From Nitrospinae bacterium bin107 (GTDB taxonomy: Bacteria; UBA8248): a stretch of DNA of 64,000 nucleotides. The stretch spans positions 24,103 to 88,102 of the forward strand of contig MPNJ01000017.1 in the NCBI GenBank assembly GCA_002238965.1, given 5' to 3'. Shown piece after piece: positions 43,021 through 50,557 of the stretch. Each line of letters opens with the position of its first letter. Positions within the stretch are counted from its first letter, which is position 1. A program made the translations under genes and the position numbers. Under the pieces are notes generated by a model. That model was given only the letters and a program-made list of their open reading frames with translations, was not told where the DNA came from and searched no databases.

Positions 43021-44211
43021 TCAAGCGTTCTTGCCCACCAAGAGAGCCGCGCATACGCCGTCGAACCCCTGGAGCAACACGAGCGCGTTTTCGAGTTCAT
43101 CCCGCCCGGGACCACCCGCCGCATCGCGGAACAATCCGCCCTCCGCTGCGGAAGTGGGAGGCGGGGCGCCTACGGCCAGAGCTTTCATCGCCATGATCAG
43201 GTCCAGCACCGTGCTTCCTCCCCAAAGGTGGCCGAATACGCCCTTCGTCGCAAGCCCCCAAGGCTTGTGGCCGCCCAAAAGGGCGTGAATCGCTTGCGCC
43301 TCCGCGCCATCGGCCCTGGAATCTCCCTCCCCATAAATCACGAGCAGGTCCACTTTATCAGGCGTGAGAGCAGCGCTTGCGAGAGCGCCTTCGGCCGATG
43401 TTTGAACCGCTCGGGCGAGGCCGCCTCGTTTTTTGAGCGCACGAACAGAAGAATATCCTTTAAGCCAACCGAGTATTTTGGACCGGTCGATTTCCTCTGG
43501 CTTCTCGATGCGAATTACACCCGCGCCCTCGCCCAGACCCCCCGCCTGGGGCCAGACGCCGCGCCGCTGCGCGCGGGCCAGCATGCGGGCGGAAACCACC
43601 CCGCTCACGCCGGCGCAAAGAGCGAGTCTCGCCTTGCCTGTACCTATGGAGTCCGCCGCCTCGCAGGCGGCGCGCGCCGCCGCCTCCGGGCCTGCGCTGA
43701 AAACGGCGTTCTCGCCCCGCCACCTGTGCTGAATCGCGGCCTGGCTGAAACCTATCGCGTTCACCATGCTCAACGGCCAAAGCGGAGGGATGGTGTCCAT
43801 CCCCTCGCTGAAGAAATGCACGAGGTCCACTCGATCTCTCGAGTCTCTCACCGCGCCCAACAAATCGTCTTTCCCCGGATCGACCGAGTCCATCCCTGCG
43901 AAAAATGCGATTTCTTCCTCTTCCATCTCCGAAACGGCAGGGGTGCCGGTCACCAAATCGTGAACCGCCGCCAGGAGCATATGGGTATGATGACCCATGG
44001 TTCTCGCCGCGCGGCGGTCCGCCCCGACCGATTCGGGGTCGATTCGTGCGCACCGAGCTGTTTCGATGGGAGGAAAACCGGTGAGTTCGGGGTCCGTGTC
44101 CAAAGCGAGTAGGGAACGCCCCGCGCAAAGGGCCTCCCAGGCGGGCTCGACCCCTCGCCCCGCCGCCGTTACCAGGCCGGCGCCGGTGATCGGAACGGGA
44201 GTGAACTTCAC
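43021..44211 (-). CDS. Ketosynthase homologue without active-site Cys (chain-length-factor-like)
   Basis: A 396-residue ketosynthase-fold protein. At the place of the nucleophile (SAC in its neighbours) it reads FSAGPEAAA, with Gly174 instead of Cys. The first catalytic His is replaced by Tyr293 (VIYGEGD instead of NAHGTGT). The second His is retained (His328, KGVFGHLWGGS). It cannot condense by the normal mechanism. GTG 44211 overlaps the stop of the intact ketosynthase upstream in a GTGA, so both are made together, as KS-alpha/KS-beta (chain length factor) pairs are in type II polyketide and aryl-polyene systems. It probably shapes the acyl cavity of the heterodimer. The longer frame to 44331 overlaps its partner and was rejected. 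Confidence 0.83.
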   Translation of the reverse strand: MKFTPVPITGAGLVTAAGRGVEPAWEALCAGRSLLALDTDPELTGFPPIETARCARIDPESVGADRRAARTMGHHTHMLLAAVHDLVTGTPAVSEMEEEEIAFFAGMDSVDPGKDDLLGAVRDSRDRVDLVHFFSEGMDTIPPLWPLSMVNAIGFSQAAIQHRWRGENAVFSAGPEAAARAACEAADSIGTGKARLALCAGVSGVVSARMLARAQRRGVWPQAGGLGEGAGVIRIEKPEEIDRSKILGWLKGYSSVRALKKRGGLARAVQTSAEGALASAALTPDKVDLLVIYGEGDSRADGAEAQAIHALLGGHKPWGLATKGVFGHLWGGSTVLDLIMAMKALAVGAPPPTSAAEGGLFRDAAGGPGRDELENALVLLQGFDGVCAALLVGKNA

Positions 44212-45518
44212 GCGATCTCGGGGCCGCCCAGACAAAGGCAGGCGTTCTGCCCGCCGAAACCGAAGCTGTTGGAGAGAGCCACGCGGTGGGCCTGCGCCCT
44301 TGTCTCGTTGGGCACGTAGTCGAGGTCGCACTTGGGGTCGCGGTTCTGATAATTGATGGTCGGCAGGATTTCCGATCGGCGCATTCCCTCCACGGCCAGA
44401 ATCGCCTCGACGGCCCCGGCCGCGCCGATGGTGTGGCCGATCATGGATTTGTTGGAGCTGATCGGTATCTTCTCCGCGTGAGCGCCGAAGACTTCCTTGA
44501 CGGCCCTGGTTTCGGTCGAATCGTTCTTGGGCGTCGAGGTGCCATGCGCGTTGATGTATTCGACCGCATCGGGCGCGAGCCGCGCGTCTTCAATCGCCTT
44601 TTTCATGGCGAACACCGCGCCCAGGCCCCTCGGGTGCATGTCGGTGATGCGAAACGCATCCGAGGAATCGCCGTAGCCGAGCACTTCGCCCAAAATTTCG
44701 GCCCCCCGCGCGCGCGCGTGCTCGTAGCTCTCGAGAATCATCGCGCCCGCGCCTTCCGACATCACGAAGCCGTTTCTCCTCCTGTCGAAGGGACGTGACG
44801 CGCTCTGCGGAGTTTCGTATCGCTCCACCAGCGCGGTGAGCAGGACGAAGCCGAGAAACCCCACATAGGTGATTGGCGCCTCGCAGCCACCCGCCACCAT
44901 GACGTCGGCCTTATTGTCGCGGATGAGGCGCACGGACTCGCCTATAGCCTGCGCTCCCGCCGCACAGGCCGAGCAGATGGAGATCATGGGACCCCGGCAG
45001 TCGAAATCGAGAGCGACGACCGAGGTCGCAACGTCGGACTTTCTTCTGAAAAACGTCATCAGATCGTAGACGCCGCGGCTTTTGAGTCCCTGGATGTCCC
45101 ACCCGCCCTGCAAGGGGTCGCTGCTATCGGGCTTCCAGAAGGGGAAGATGCGGAGCAATTCTTCGACCTGGGGGTGATCGCCGTGGGAGCCGAGCGCGAC
45201 GCCGATTCGCCCTCGCTCGCTAACTTCACCCAGGCGCGCCGTCTGCGCCGCCTGGGATACGGCCACGCGCATCATGCGCACGCCCCGGGTGGAAAATTTA
45301 TCGAGCCTGCGGCCCGCGCCGTTCTCCTGCGAGGCGATCCATTCATCATCCACCTCGCCGGCGATGCGGCAGGGCAGTTTTTCGGGGTCGAAGTGGCGCA
45401 CTACGTCGATGCCCGAGCGCCCCTCGCGCGCGGCGTCGAACGTGGAGGTGACATCTCCGCCCAGAGGCGTCATCGCCCCGTATCCGGTGATCACGACCCG
45501 TCTGCCGCTACCGGCCAT
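44208..45518 (-). CDS. FabF-type beta-ketoacyl-ACP synthase (active partner)
   Basis: A 436-residue condensing enzyme with a complete triad: Cys185 (SACAAGAQAIG), His325 (NAHGTSTPKND) and His362 (NKSMIGHTIGAAG), and the FabF C-terminus SFGFGGQNACLCL. It lies 42 bases after the ACP gene and overlaps the ketosynthase homologue that lost its cysteine. It is therefore the likely catalytic member of a KS-alpha/KS-beta heterodimer, extending a chain held on the ACP encoded just upstream. Confidence 0.92.
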   Translation of the reverse strand: MAGSGRRVVITGYGAMTPLGGDVTSTFDAAREGRSGIDVVRHFDPEKLPCRIAGEVDDEWIASQENGAGRRLDKFSTRGVRMMRVAVSQAAQTARLGEVSERGRIGVALGSHGDHPQVEELLRIFPFWKPDSSDPLQGGWDIQGLKSRGVYDLMTFFRRKSDVATSVVALDFDCRGPMISICSACAAGAQAIGESVRLIRDNKADVMVAGGCEAPITYVGFLGFVLLTALVERYETPQSASRPFDRRRNGFVMSEGAGAMILESYEHARARGAEILGEVLGYGDSSDAFRITDMHPRGLGAVFAMKKAIEDARLAPDAVEYINAHGTSTPKNDSTETRAVKEVFGAHAEKIPISSNKSMIGHTIGAAGAVEAILAVEGMRRSEILPTINYQNRDPKCDLDYVPNETRAQAHRVALSNSFGFGGQNACLCLGGPEIA

Positions 45519-45560
45519 TCACATGTTCTCCCGGTAAAATGGCTTGGTTGAAGCAGTCCC

Positions 45561-46124
45561 TCAGGCGGAGAAGAGGCCTTTTTCCTCTTGCGTCCGGTTC
45601 AGCCAGTTCTGGACCACTTCATCACCGCTGGGCAAAGAGGCGGGCTCGTTCGTCTCGGCGCAGACGATGCGCGTTCCATCCTCGGCCTTCCAATCCGCCC
45701 CCGCCGGACTCTTCTCGGGCAGGCAGTTCAGCACGTCGCGCACAGCGCCCGCCAGCGTCTTCGGCGTTACGAGGGCCGGGAGCTCATCCACGGGGATACC
45801 CGGCTCCAGATCCGCCGCCGCCTCATGGAGGCGCAGCTTCAAGACCTCGACCCCTGTGTCCGTCACCTCGCTCTCCTCGTTGATGGCCACGCCTTCGCCG
45901 AACATCTCCTCCACGTGCTCCAGAACGAAGTTGCGCGCCATCTTGATGCCGAACACTTGTTCGAGGCGAAAGTTCACATCCAGAAAATCGAGCGACAAAA
46001 CACCCAGATCATCCACCAGGGAACTGTCCGGCTCGATGGTTTCCTCGTCGATCCCCGTGGTGTGGGCGATCGCCTTTTTCACTTCTTCCAAAATCGTATC
46101 GTCCGATATCAGGTTTTGCGACAT
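45561..46124 (-). CDS. Acyl carrier protein with C-terminal extension (AcpXL-like core)
   Basis: A 187-residue protein, more than twice the usual ACP size. Residues 9-75 form a carrier domain; the phosphopantetheine serine is Ser44 in DDLGVLSLDFLDV, where the common DSL is LSL. The SLDFLD...FGIK pattern resembles rhizobial AcpXL, the carrier for very-long-chain hydroxy acids of lipid A. Residues 80-187 are an acidic extension I do not recognise; it contains two cysteines and LPSGDEVVQNWLNR near the end. It precedes the KS pair in the operon. It could be a fusion with a docking domain. AcpXL similarity is from memory of the family, not a search. Confidence 0.8.
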   Translation of the reverse strand: MSQNLISDDTILEEVKKAIAHTTGIDEETIEPDSSLVDDLGVLSLDFLDVNFRLEQVFGIKMARNFVLEHVEEMFGEGVAINEESEVTDTGVEVLKLRLHEAAADLEPGIPVDELPALVTPKTLAGAVRDVLNCLPEKSPAGADWKAEDGTRIVCAETNEPASLPSGDEVVQNWLNRTQEEKGLFSA

Positions 46125-46261
46125 GGTTGTCCTCTGTAACGATCAAGCGCGTAGCACATCCTCGCGTATGGGTTCGCGTGAAAATTCCCTGCTCATTCAA
46201 GCGTATAGAACCAAGGAGAGTTGCGAAAAGCAACCTTCCCCGAGGAATCTCCCTCGTTCCA

Positions 46262-47044
46262 TCACCCCGGGGGGCGGTTCAGCCGGTTGCTGAGCCCCCT
46301 GTCGACCACGAGAGTCTGTCCCCGGATGGAAGCCGCGCCGGCATCCGCGAGAAAATAGACCGATTCGGCCACTTCTTCCGGCGTCACGAAATAACGCTCC
46401 GGCAGCTCGGCCAACTCCGGCTGAATCATGCGCAGCGTCTTGAACGAATCCGTCTTCACAAGACCCGCGCAGACGGCGTTTACCGACACGCCTTTCCCCT
46501 CGAAACTCTCCGCCCAATGCCTGACCGCCGCCTCCATGGCCGCCTTCATGGGCCCCAGCGGGTATTCGGGGCTATAAAACCGGCTCCCCAGGCTCGAGAT
46601 GAACACGACGGCCCCGCCCTGGCGTGAGAGCAGCGAAAGCGCTCCCTGCAGACAGAAGACGTTGCCCAGAAAATTCGTCTCCACCAGGAGCTTGAGATCA
46701 CGCTCCAATAGCTTCTCCCAAGGCTTGAAGGGCGCGCGCGCCGCGTTCAGGATGAGCGCGTCGAGCCGCCCGAACTCCTCTTCCACCTGCGCGAACATGG
46801 TTTTGACGGCGTCTTTCTTCGAAATGTCGGCCGGGATGGCGACCGCACGGCTACCGGCGGCTTCGGCCTCCCGGCAAAGCTCGCCCGCCATCCGGGCGGA
46901 TCTGCCTTTGCCGTCCCTGTGATTCAGGACCAGGTGCGCGCCCTCTCGCGCGAAGCGCCTCGCAATGGCTGCGCCAATGCCCCGCGCACCGCCCGTCACC
47001 AGAACCACCTTGTCCTTCATTCCCGCCGATTCGGGGGTGTTCAT
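46262..47044 (-). CDS. SDR oxidoreductase, FabL-like enoyl-ACP reductase candidate
   Basis: A 260-residue short-chain dehydrogenase. The cofactor site is VTGGARGIGAA. The catalytic part FISSLGSRFYSPEYPLGPMK has Ser150, Tyr161 and Lys167 (Tyr-x5-Lys) rather than the classical Tyr-x3-Lys. The surrounding ISSLGS, KAAMEA, VNAV and SIRGQTLVVD strongly resemble Bacillus FabL, an NADPH-dependent enoyl-ACP reductase with Tyr-x6-Lys. ATG 47044 has GAGGG upstream; the frame continues to 47404 antisense to the PAC2 gene and was not used. It heads the fatty-acid cluster, 137 bases before the ACP gene, and would give the set a complete elongation cycle. It could instead be a ketoreductase. Confidence 0.77.
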   Translation of the reverse strand: MNTPESAGMKDKVVLVTGGARGIGAAIARRFAREGAHLVLNHRDGKGRSARMAGELCREAEAAGSRAVAIPADISKKDAVKTMFAQVEEEFGRLDALILNAARAPFKPWEKLLERDLKLLVETNFLGNVFCLQGALSLLSRQGGAVVFISSLGSRFYSPEYPLGPMKAAMEAAVRHWAESFEGKGVSVNAVCAGLVKTDSFKTLRMIQPELAELPERYFVTPEEVAESVYFLADAGAASIRGQTLVVDRGLSNRLNRPPG

Positions 47045-47288
47045 AACTGATCCCTCACGTTCAACCGCATCCGGCCCGCTCCTTAACGCCACTTCTTCGA
47101 ATGAAGGAAGATCCCTCCATCTGCCGGAATGGCCCGCAGGCTGAAAATTTATATCCCACGGACGCGCCTCCATCAAACGCCGCAGGACAATCCCCGAAAT
47201 AAAGGATTGAATCCCCACCTGAGACCTCATACAATGGTCGTCTTTCTTTTTCCTTGGATTCATACTGCGGCACAGGGGGGACAAACAA

Positions 47289-48176
47289 ATGGAATATCTC
47301 GATATCAAGGAAACGCCGAAACTCAGAGACCCCGCTCTGCTCATGGCTTTCGCGGGCTGGAACGACGCCAGCAGCGCCGCCACGACCGCCGCGAGTTTCA
47401 TCACCGAGAAAATGGGGGGTTCGGAATTCGCCCAAATCGATTCCGACCCCTTCTATAATTTTCAGGACATGCGGCCCCATGTGAGCCTTGATGAGGACAG
47501 CCGCCGGAAAATCACCTGGCCCTCGAACACGTTCTACGCCTGCGAGACGCCGAACCTCGAACACGACGTGGTGGTGTTTCTGGGCGTGGAGCCTCATCTG
47601 CAATGGGGGCGCTTTTCGAAACTTATTCTGTCCATGGTGCGCGAATGCCGGGTGCGTATGGCCGTGACGGTAGGCGCCCTGCTCGCCGACGTCTATCACC
47701 GAAACCGCGTCCGGATCACCGGCACCTCCACGAACCCGGACCTTGCTTCTCAACTCGGCCTCAAACCCTCGCGCTATGAGGGACCCACCGGAATCGTCGG
47801 TGTACTGAACAATCTGTTCCGCGACGAAAGCCTCCCCGCCGTGAGCGTGTGGGCGAACGTGCCCCACTACGTGAACGTGACGCCCAACCCGAAAGCGGCG
47901 CTCGCCCTGGTGGAGCGGCTCGGTGACTTCCTCTCCTATCCCCTCAACCTCTCCGAACTCGAAGCGGGCGCGCATGAATTCGAGGAGAAAGTCGATGAGG
48001 CGCTCGAGAAGAACAAATCGGTGAAAGATTACGTGGAACAACTCAAACTCAGAGACGACGGCTTTGACGAGGAAACCCAGCCGGGCGAGCTTCCCTCGGG
48101 AGATGATCTGGCCAGGGAACTGGAGCGCTTCCTGAGAAACCGGGGCGCCGATGAGGACGCGTCCAGGGATAACTAG
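47289..48176 (+). CDS. PAC2-family protein
   Basis: A 295-residue protein of the PAC2 superfamily (proteasome assembly chaperone 2-like), with the core AFAGWNDASSAATTAA at residues 21-36, a DVVVFLGVEPHLQW strand and the later AVTVGALLADVYH and GPTGIVGVLNN segments. Bacterial PAC2 proteins are best known from actinobacteria with proteasomes, but also occur elsewhere with unknown roles. The C-terminal 70 residues form an acidic helix. A GGGGGGAC site precedes the ATG. It diverges from the fatty-acid cluster and is followed by a convergent regulator, so it is a single-gene unit. Confidence 0.85.
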   Translation: MEYLDIKETPKLRDPALLMAFAGWNDASSAATTAASFITEKMGGSEFAQIDSDPFYNFQDMRPHVSLDEDSRRKITWPSNTFYACETPNLEHDVVVFLGVEPHLQWGRFSKLILSMVRECRVRMAVTVGALLADVYHRNRVRITGTSTNPDLASQLGLKPSRYEGPTGIVGVLNNLFRDESLPAVSVWANVPHYVNVTPNPKAALALVERLGDFLSYPLNLSELEAGAHEFEEKVDEALEKNKSVKDYVEQLKLRDDGFDEETQPGELPSGDDLARELERFLRNRGADEDASRDN

Positions 48177-48241
48177 CTGAAAAATTCCTCGCCCGATACG
48201 GACGATGCGCCCGGCACCACCAAGATAATTGCGAGGCGCGA

Positions 48242-48826
48242 CTAAGCGGACCTCCAGCGATTCAGTATGACCTCTTTCACCAGGTTCCTGAGACCCACGG
48301 CATCCACCGGCTTCGGGAGGCAATGCGCTGCGCCCACCTCCAGAATACGCTTGCGTTCGTCCCCGTCGACGCCGCCGAGCGCCAGGACGACTGTTTCGCC
48401 GCCGGACTCACCCTGCTTGATCTGACGGCACACCTCATAACCATCCACGCTTGAATGATTCAGGTCGAGTATCACTACGTCCGTATGCGCAGCGGAATAT
48501 AGAACGCCGGCCCGAAACCCGTCGTGCGCCACCGCAATGTCATAGCCCGGCTCTTCGAGCGAGAGCGCTTCTTTGAGAGAGTCGGCGAGCCCCAGGTCGC
48601 CGTTCACGATCAGCACCCGGGGAACGCCTCCCTTCTCCGGGAATGGGTGGGGCATGTCGCGTGATTCCAGGAAAGCGAGGAGCGCCTCTTTTCTGACCCT
48701 TCTATGGCCTCCGGGCGTTCGGTAAGCACGCAGCCAGCCCTTGTCTATCCAGTTCTGAATCGTGACCGGCGTGACGTCGCAGATTTCCGCCACCTCGAAC
48801 GTGGTGAACACATTCTTTTTGGACAA
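48242..48826 (-). CDS. Transcriptional regulator: N-terminal HTH plus C-terminal receiver domain
   Basis: About 194 residues. The N-terminus is a MerR/excisionase-type helix-turn-helix (residues 5-60: FTTFEVAEICDVTPVTIQNW and RTPGGHRR). The C-terminus is a receiver domain (about 68-190) with phospho-acceptor candidate Asp121 in VILDLNHSSVDGYEV and Lys in CLPKPVD; the acidic pair normally read as DD is VNGD here. This order is the reverse of most response regulators. The start is uncertain: no ATG lies near the domain, so I chose TTG 48826 (TTG 48844 or GTG 48811 also possible). No kinase gene adjoins it. Confidence 0.75.
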   Translation of the reverse strand: MSKKNVFTTFEVAEICDVTPVTIQNWIDKGWLRAYRTPGGHRRVRKEALLAFLESRDMPHPFPEKGGVPRVLIVNGDLGLADSLKEALSLEEPGYDIAVAHDGFRAGVLYSAAHTDVVILDLNHSSVDGYEVCRQIKQGESGGETVVLALGGVDGDERKRILEVGAAHCLPKPVDAVGLRNLVKEVILNRWRSA

Positions 48827-49117
48827 TTTTTCCGCGCTGGACAATGGCCGCCCCCATTGTGGCAAAGAACATGATGCAGTATGGACCTGGATTTGAATGT
48901 ACCATGCGAAATATGCCGCAGTAGATTTCTCGCATATTGTTCTCCTCTTTTCAACCGGCGCAAGCCACTCATTGGCATGGAAACGCCTCCTTGCAAGCTC
49001 ATGGGTTCGAGAACGTTGAATTTCAATGGTCTCGACATATACTCTGGACACCATCACCTGCAAAAGCGGTTTCGGGGTAGAAGGAGAAAATGAAATGACT
49101 GCCGGGGATAAGCAAGA

Positions 49118-49567
49118 ATGAGAGCCGTAGTTCAGCGCGTGCGTGAGGCCTGCGTCCGGGTGGATTCCGATGTCGTGGGAGAAATCCGGGGCGGACTCCT
49201 CGTTTTTCTGGGGGTCGGACGTGCGGATAACGAGAAAGACGCCGATTTCCTCGCCGAGAAGATATCGAACCTGAGAATATTCGCCGATGAGGCGCAGAAG
49301 ATGAACCTCTCGCTTCTCGACTCGGGCGGAGCGATGCTCGTCGTCAGCCAGTTCACCCTGCACGGCGACTGCCGAAAAGGGAGGCGCCCCGCCTTCATCG
49401 CCGCGGCTCCGCCCGAGCAGGCGGAGCCTCTCTATGAACGGTTCGTCGCTCAGGTCGAAAAACTCGGGCTCCGCGTCGCGGCGGGCCGATTCGGCGCGAT
49501 GATGGAGGTATCGCTCGTGAACGACGGCCCCGTCACCCTGCTCCTCGACTCGAGGGGTGCGTTCTAG
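49118..49567 (+). CDS. dtd: D-aminoacyl-tRNA deacylase
   Basis: A 149-residue Dtd protein that hydrolyses D-amino acids (and glycine) from mischarged tRNA. It has the signature [17 protein letters not shown] and the cross-subunit proline motif as NDGPVT in place of the usual NxGPVT, which still fits. The stop codon overlaps the GTG of the next gene by one base, so they are in one operon with nadK and recN downstream. Confidence 0.95.
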   Translation: MRAVVQRVREACVRVDSDVVGEIRGGLLVFLGVGRADNEKDADFLAEKISNLRIFADEAQKMNLSLLDSGGAMLVVSQFTLHGDCRKGRRPAFIAAAPPEQAEPLYERFVAQVEKLGLRVAAGRFGAMMEVSLVNDGPVTLLLDSRGAF

Positions 49568-50484
49568 TGGCCCTCAGAAACGCAGACGTGCCGCTTCTCA
49601 AGGAGAAGCTCGACGCGCTCGCCCGCACCTATCACGACGCCTATCTCGCCACCGACCCGCTCGGAATCGCGCACGCCTACCAGGGGGCGCGGGATCGCGA
49701 GGTCGCGGCGTTTCTGAGCGCATCGCTCGCCTTCGGCAACGCCGCCGCCATACGGATGAGCGTAAAGCGCATCATGGAGCGGCTCGGCCCACGGCCGGCC
49801 GCCGCGCTGCGCCGCTATGACCCGAAAAAAAGCGCGTGCCTCTTCGAAGGCCTCTACCACCGGTGGGTGGGGCCGGAGGCCATCGGAGTCTTCGCCCAGG
49901 CGATCGGGGCCGCGCTCAGGAGGGAGGGTTCTCTCGAAGCATTGTTTCTCCAAGGCTACCGCCCAGATGAGGAAACCCTCCAGGGGGCGCTCATCAGATT
50001 CAGGGAGCGCCTGCTTCGCACCCTACCCTCCACTCGTTCGAGTACAGATGTCGAGCGCGGCATCCGCTATCTCCTGCCGGATCCTGCGAGCGGCAGCGCG
50101 TGCAAACGGCTCCACCTGTTCCTCCGGTGGATGGTGCGGCCCGACGACGGCCTGGACCTGGGGCTGTGGAAAGGACCGAAAACGCACCAGCTCATCATAC
50201 CGCTCGACACCCACATCGCGCGCATCGGGCGCCTTTTGGGACTCACCGACAGAAAAACGCCCGACCTCAAGATGGCGCTCGAGATCACCAGCAACCTGAA
50301 GCGCATCGACCCGGACGACCCGGTGCGCTACGATTTCGCCATCTCAAGGATGGGTATCCTCAAGCATTGCCCGAGCAAGCGAAACGTAAAACTCTGCGCG
50401 GGCTGTCCCCTGCAGGACGCCTGCCGCTACTGGAGGCGTCTGCCCAGGCCCAGAAAAGACGCCGCGTTGCAGGCGCGCGGATGA
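49567..50484 (+). CDS. TIGR02757 (DUF2400) family protein
   Basis: A 305-residue protein of the TIGR02757/DUF2400 group, recognised by FLSASLAFGNAAAI, PLDTHIARIGRLLGLT and RMGILKHCPSKRN. The C-terminus has four cysteines at CPSKRNVKLCAGCPLQDAC, spaced like the [4Fe-4S] cluster of endonuclease III (HhH-GPD fold), which fits earlier suggestions of a DNA-glycosylase-like fold. The start is GTG overlapping the dtd stop by one base. Function unknown; grouping with dtd and recN is suggestive of genome maintenance. Confidence 0.85.
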   Translation: MALRNADVPLLKEKLDALARTYHDAYLATDPLGIAHAYQGARDREVAAFLSASLAFGNAAAIRMSVKRIMERLGPRPAAALRRYDPKKSACLFEGLYHRWVGPEAIGVFAQAIGAALRREGSLEALFLQGYRPDEETLQGALIRFRERLLRTLPSTRSSTDVERGIRYLLPDPASGSACKRLHLFLRWMVRPDDGLDLGLWKGPKTHQLIIPLDTHIARIGRLLGLTDRKTPDLKMALEITSNLKRIDPDDPVRYDFAISRMGILKHCPSKRNVKLCAGCPLQDACRYWRRLPRPRKDAALQARG

Positions 50485-50557
50485 GCGGCGGGGGCGGTTG
50501 CCGGGGCGCAGACCCTGGGATACCTTGCCACCGACACTGATTCGGGAGATCCATCAC

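Noticed and set aside
37321..47044. Aryl-polyene pigment cluster as the explanation for the KS/CLF locus
   Set aside because: No ammonia lyase, AMP-ligase, glycosyltransferase, thioesterase or exporter of that type is seen, and an enoyl-reductase candidate and an LpxL-type enzyme are present. It is not fully excluded since the LolA/exporter genes could lie elsewhere.
47061..48323. Minus-strand frame of 420 codons opposite the PAC2 gene
   Set aside because: The PAC2 reading frame has family motifs; this one has a low-complexity Arg/Gly/Val composition typical of an antisense frame.
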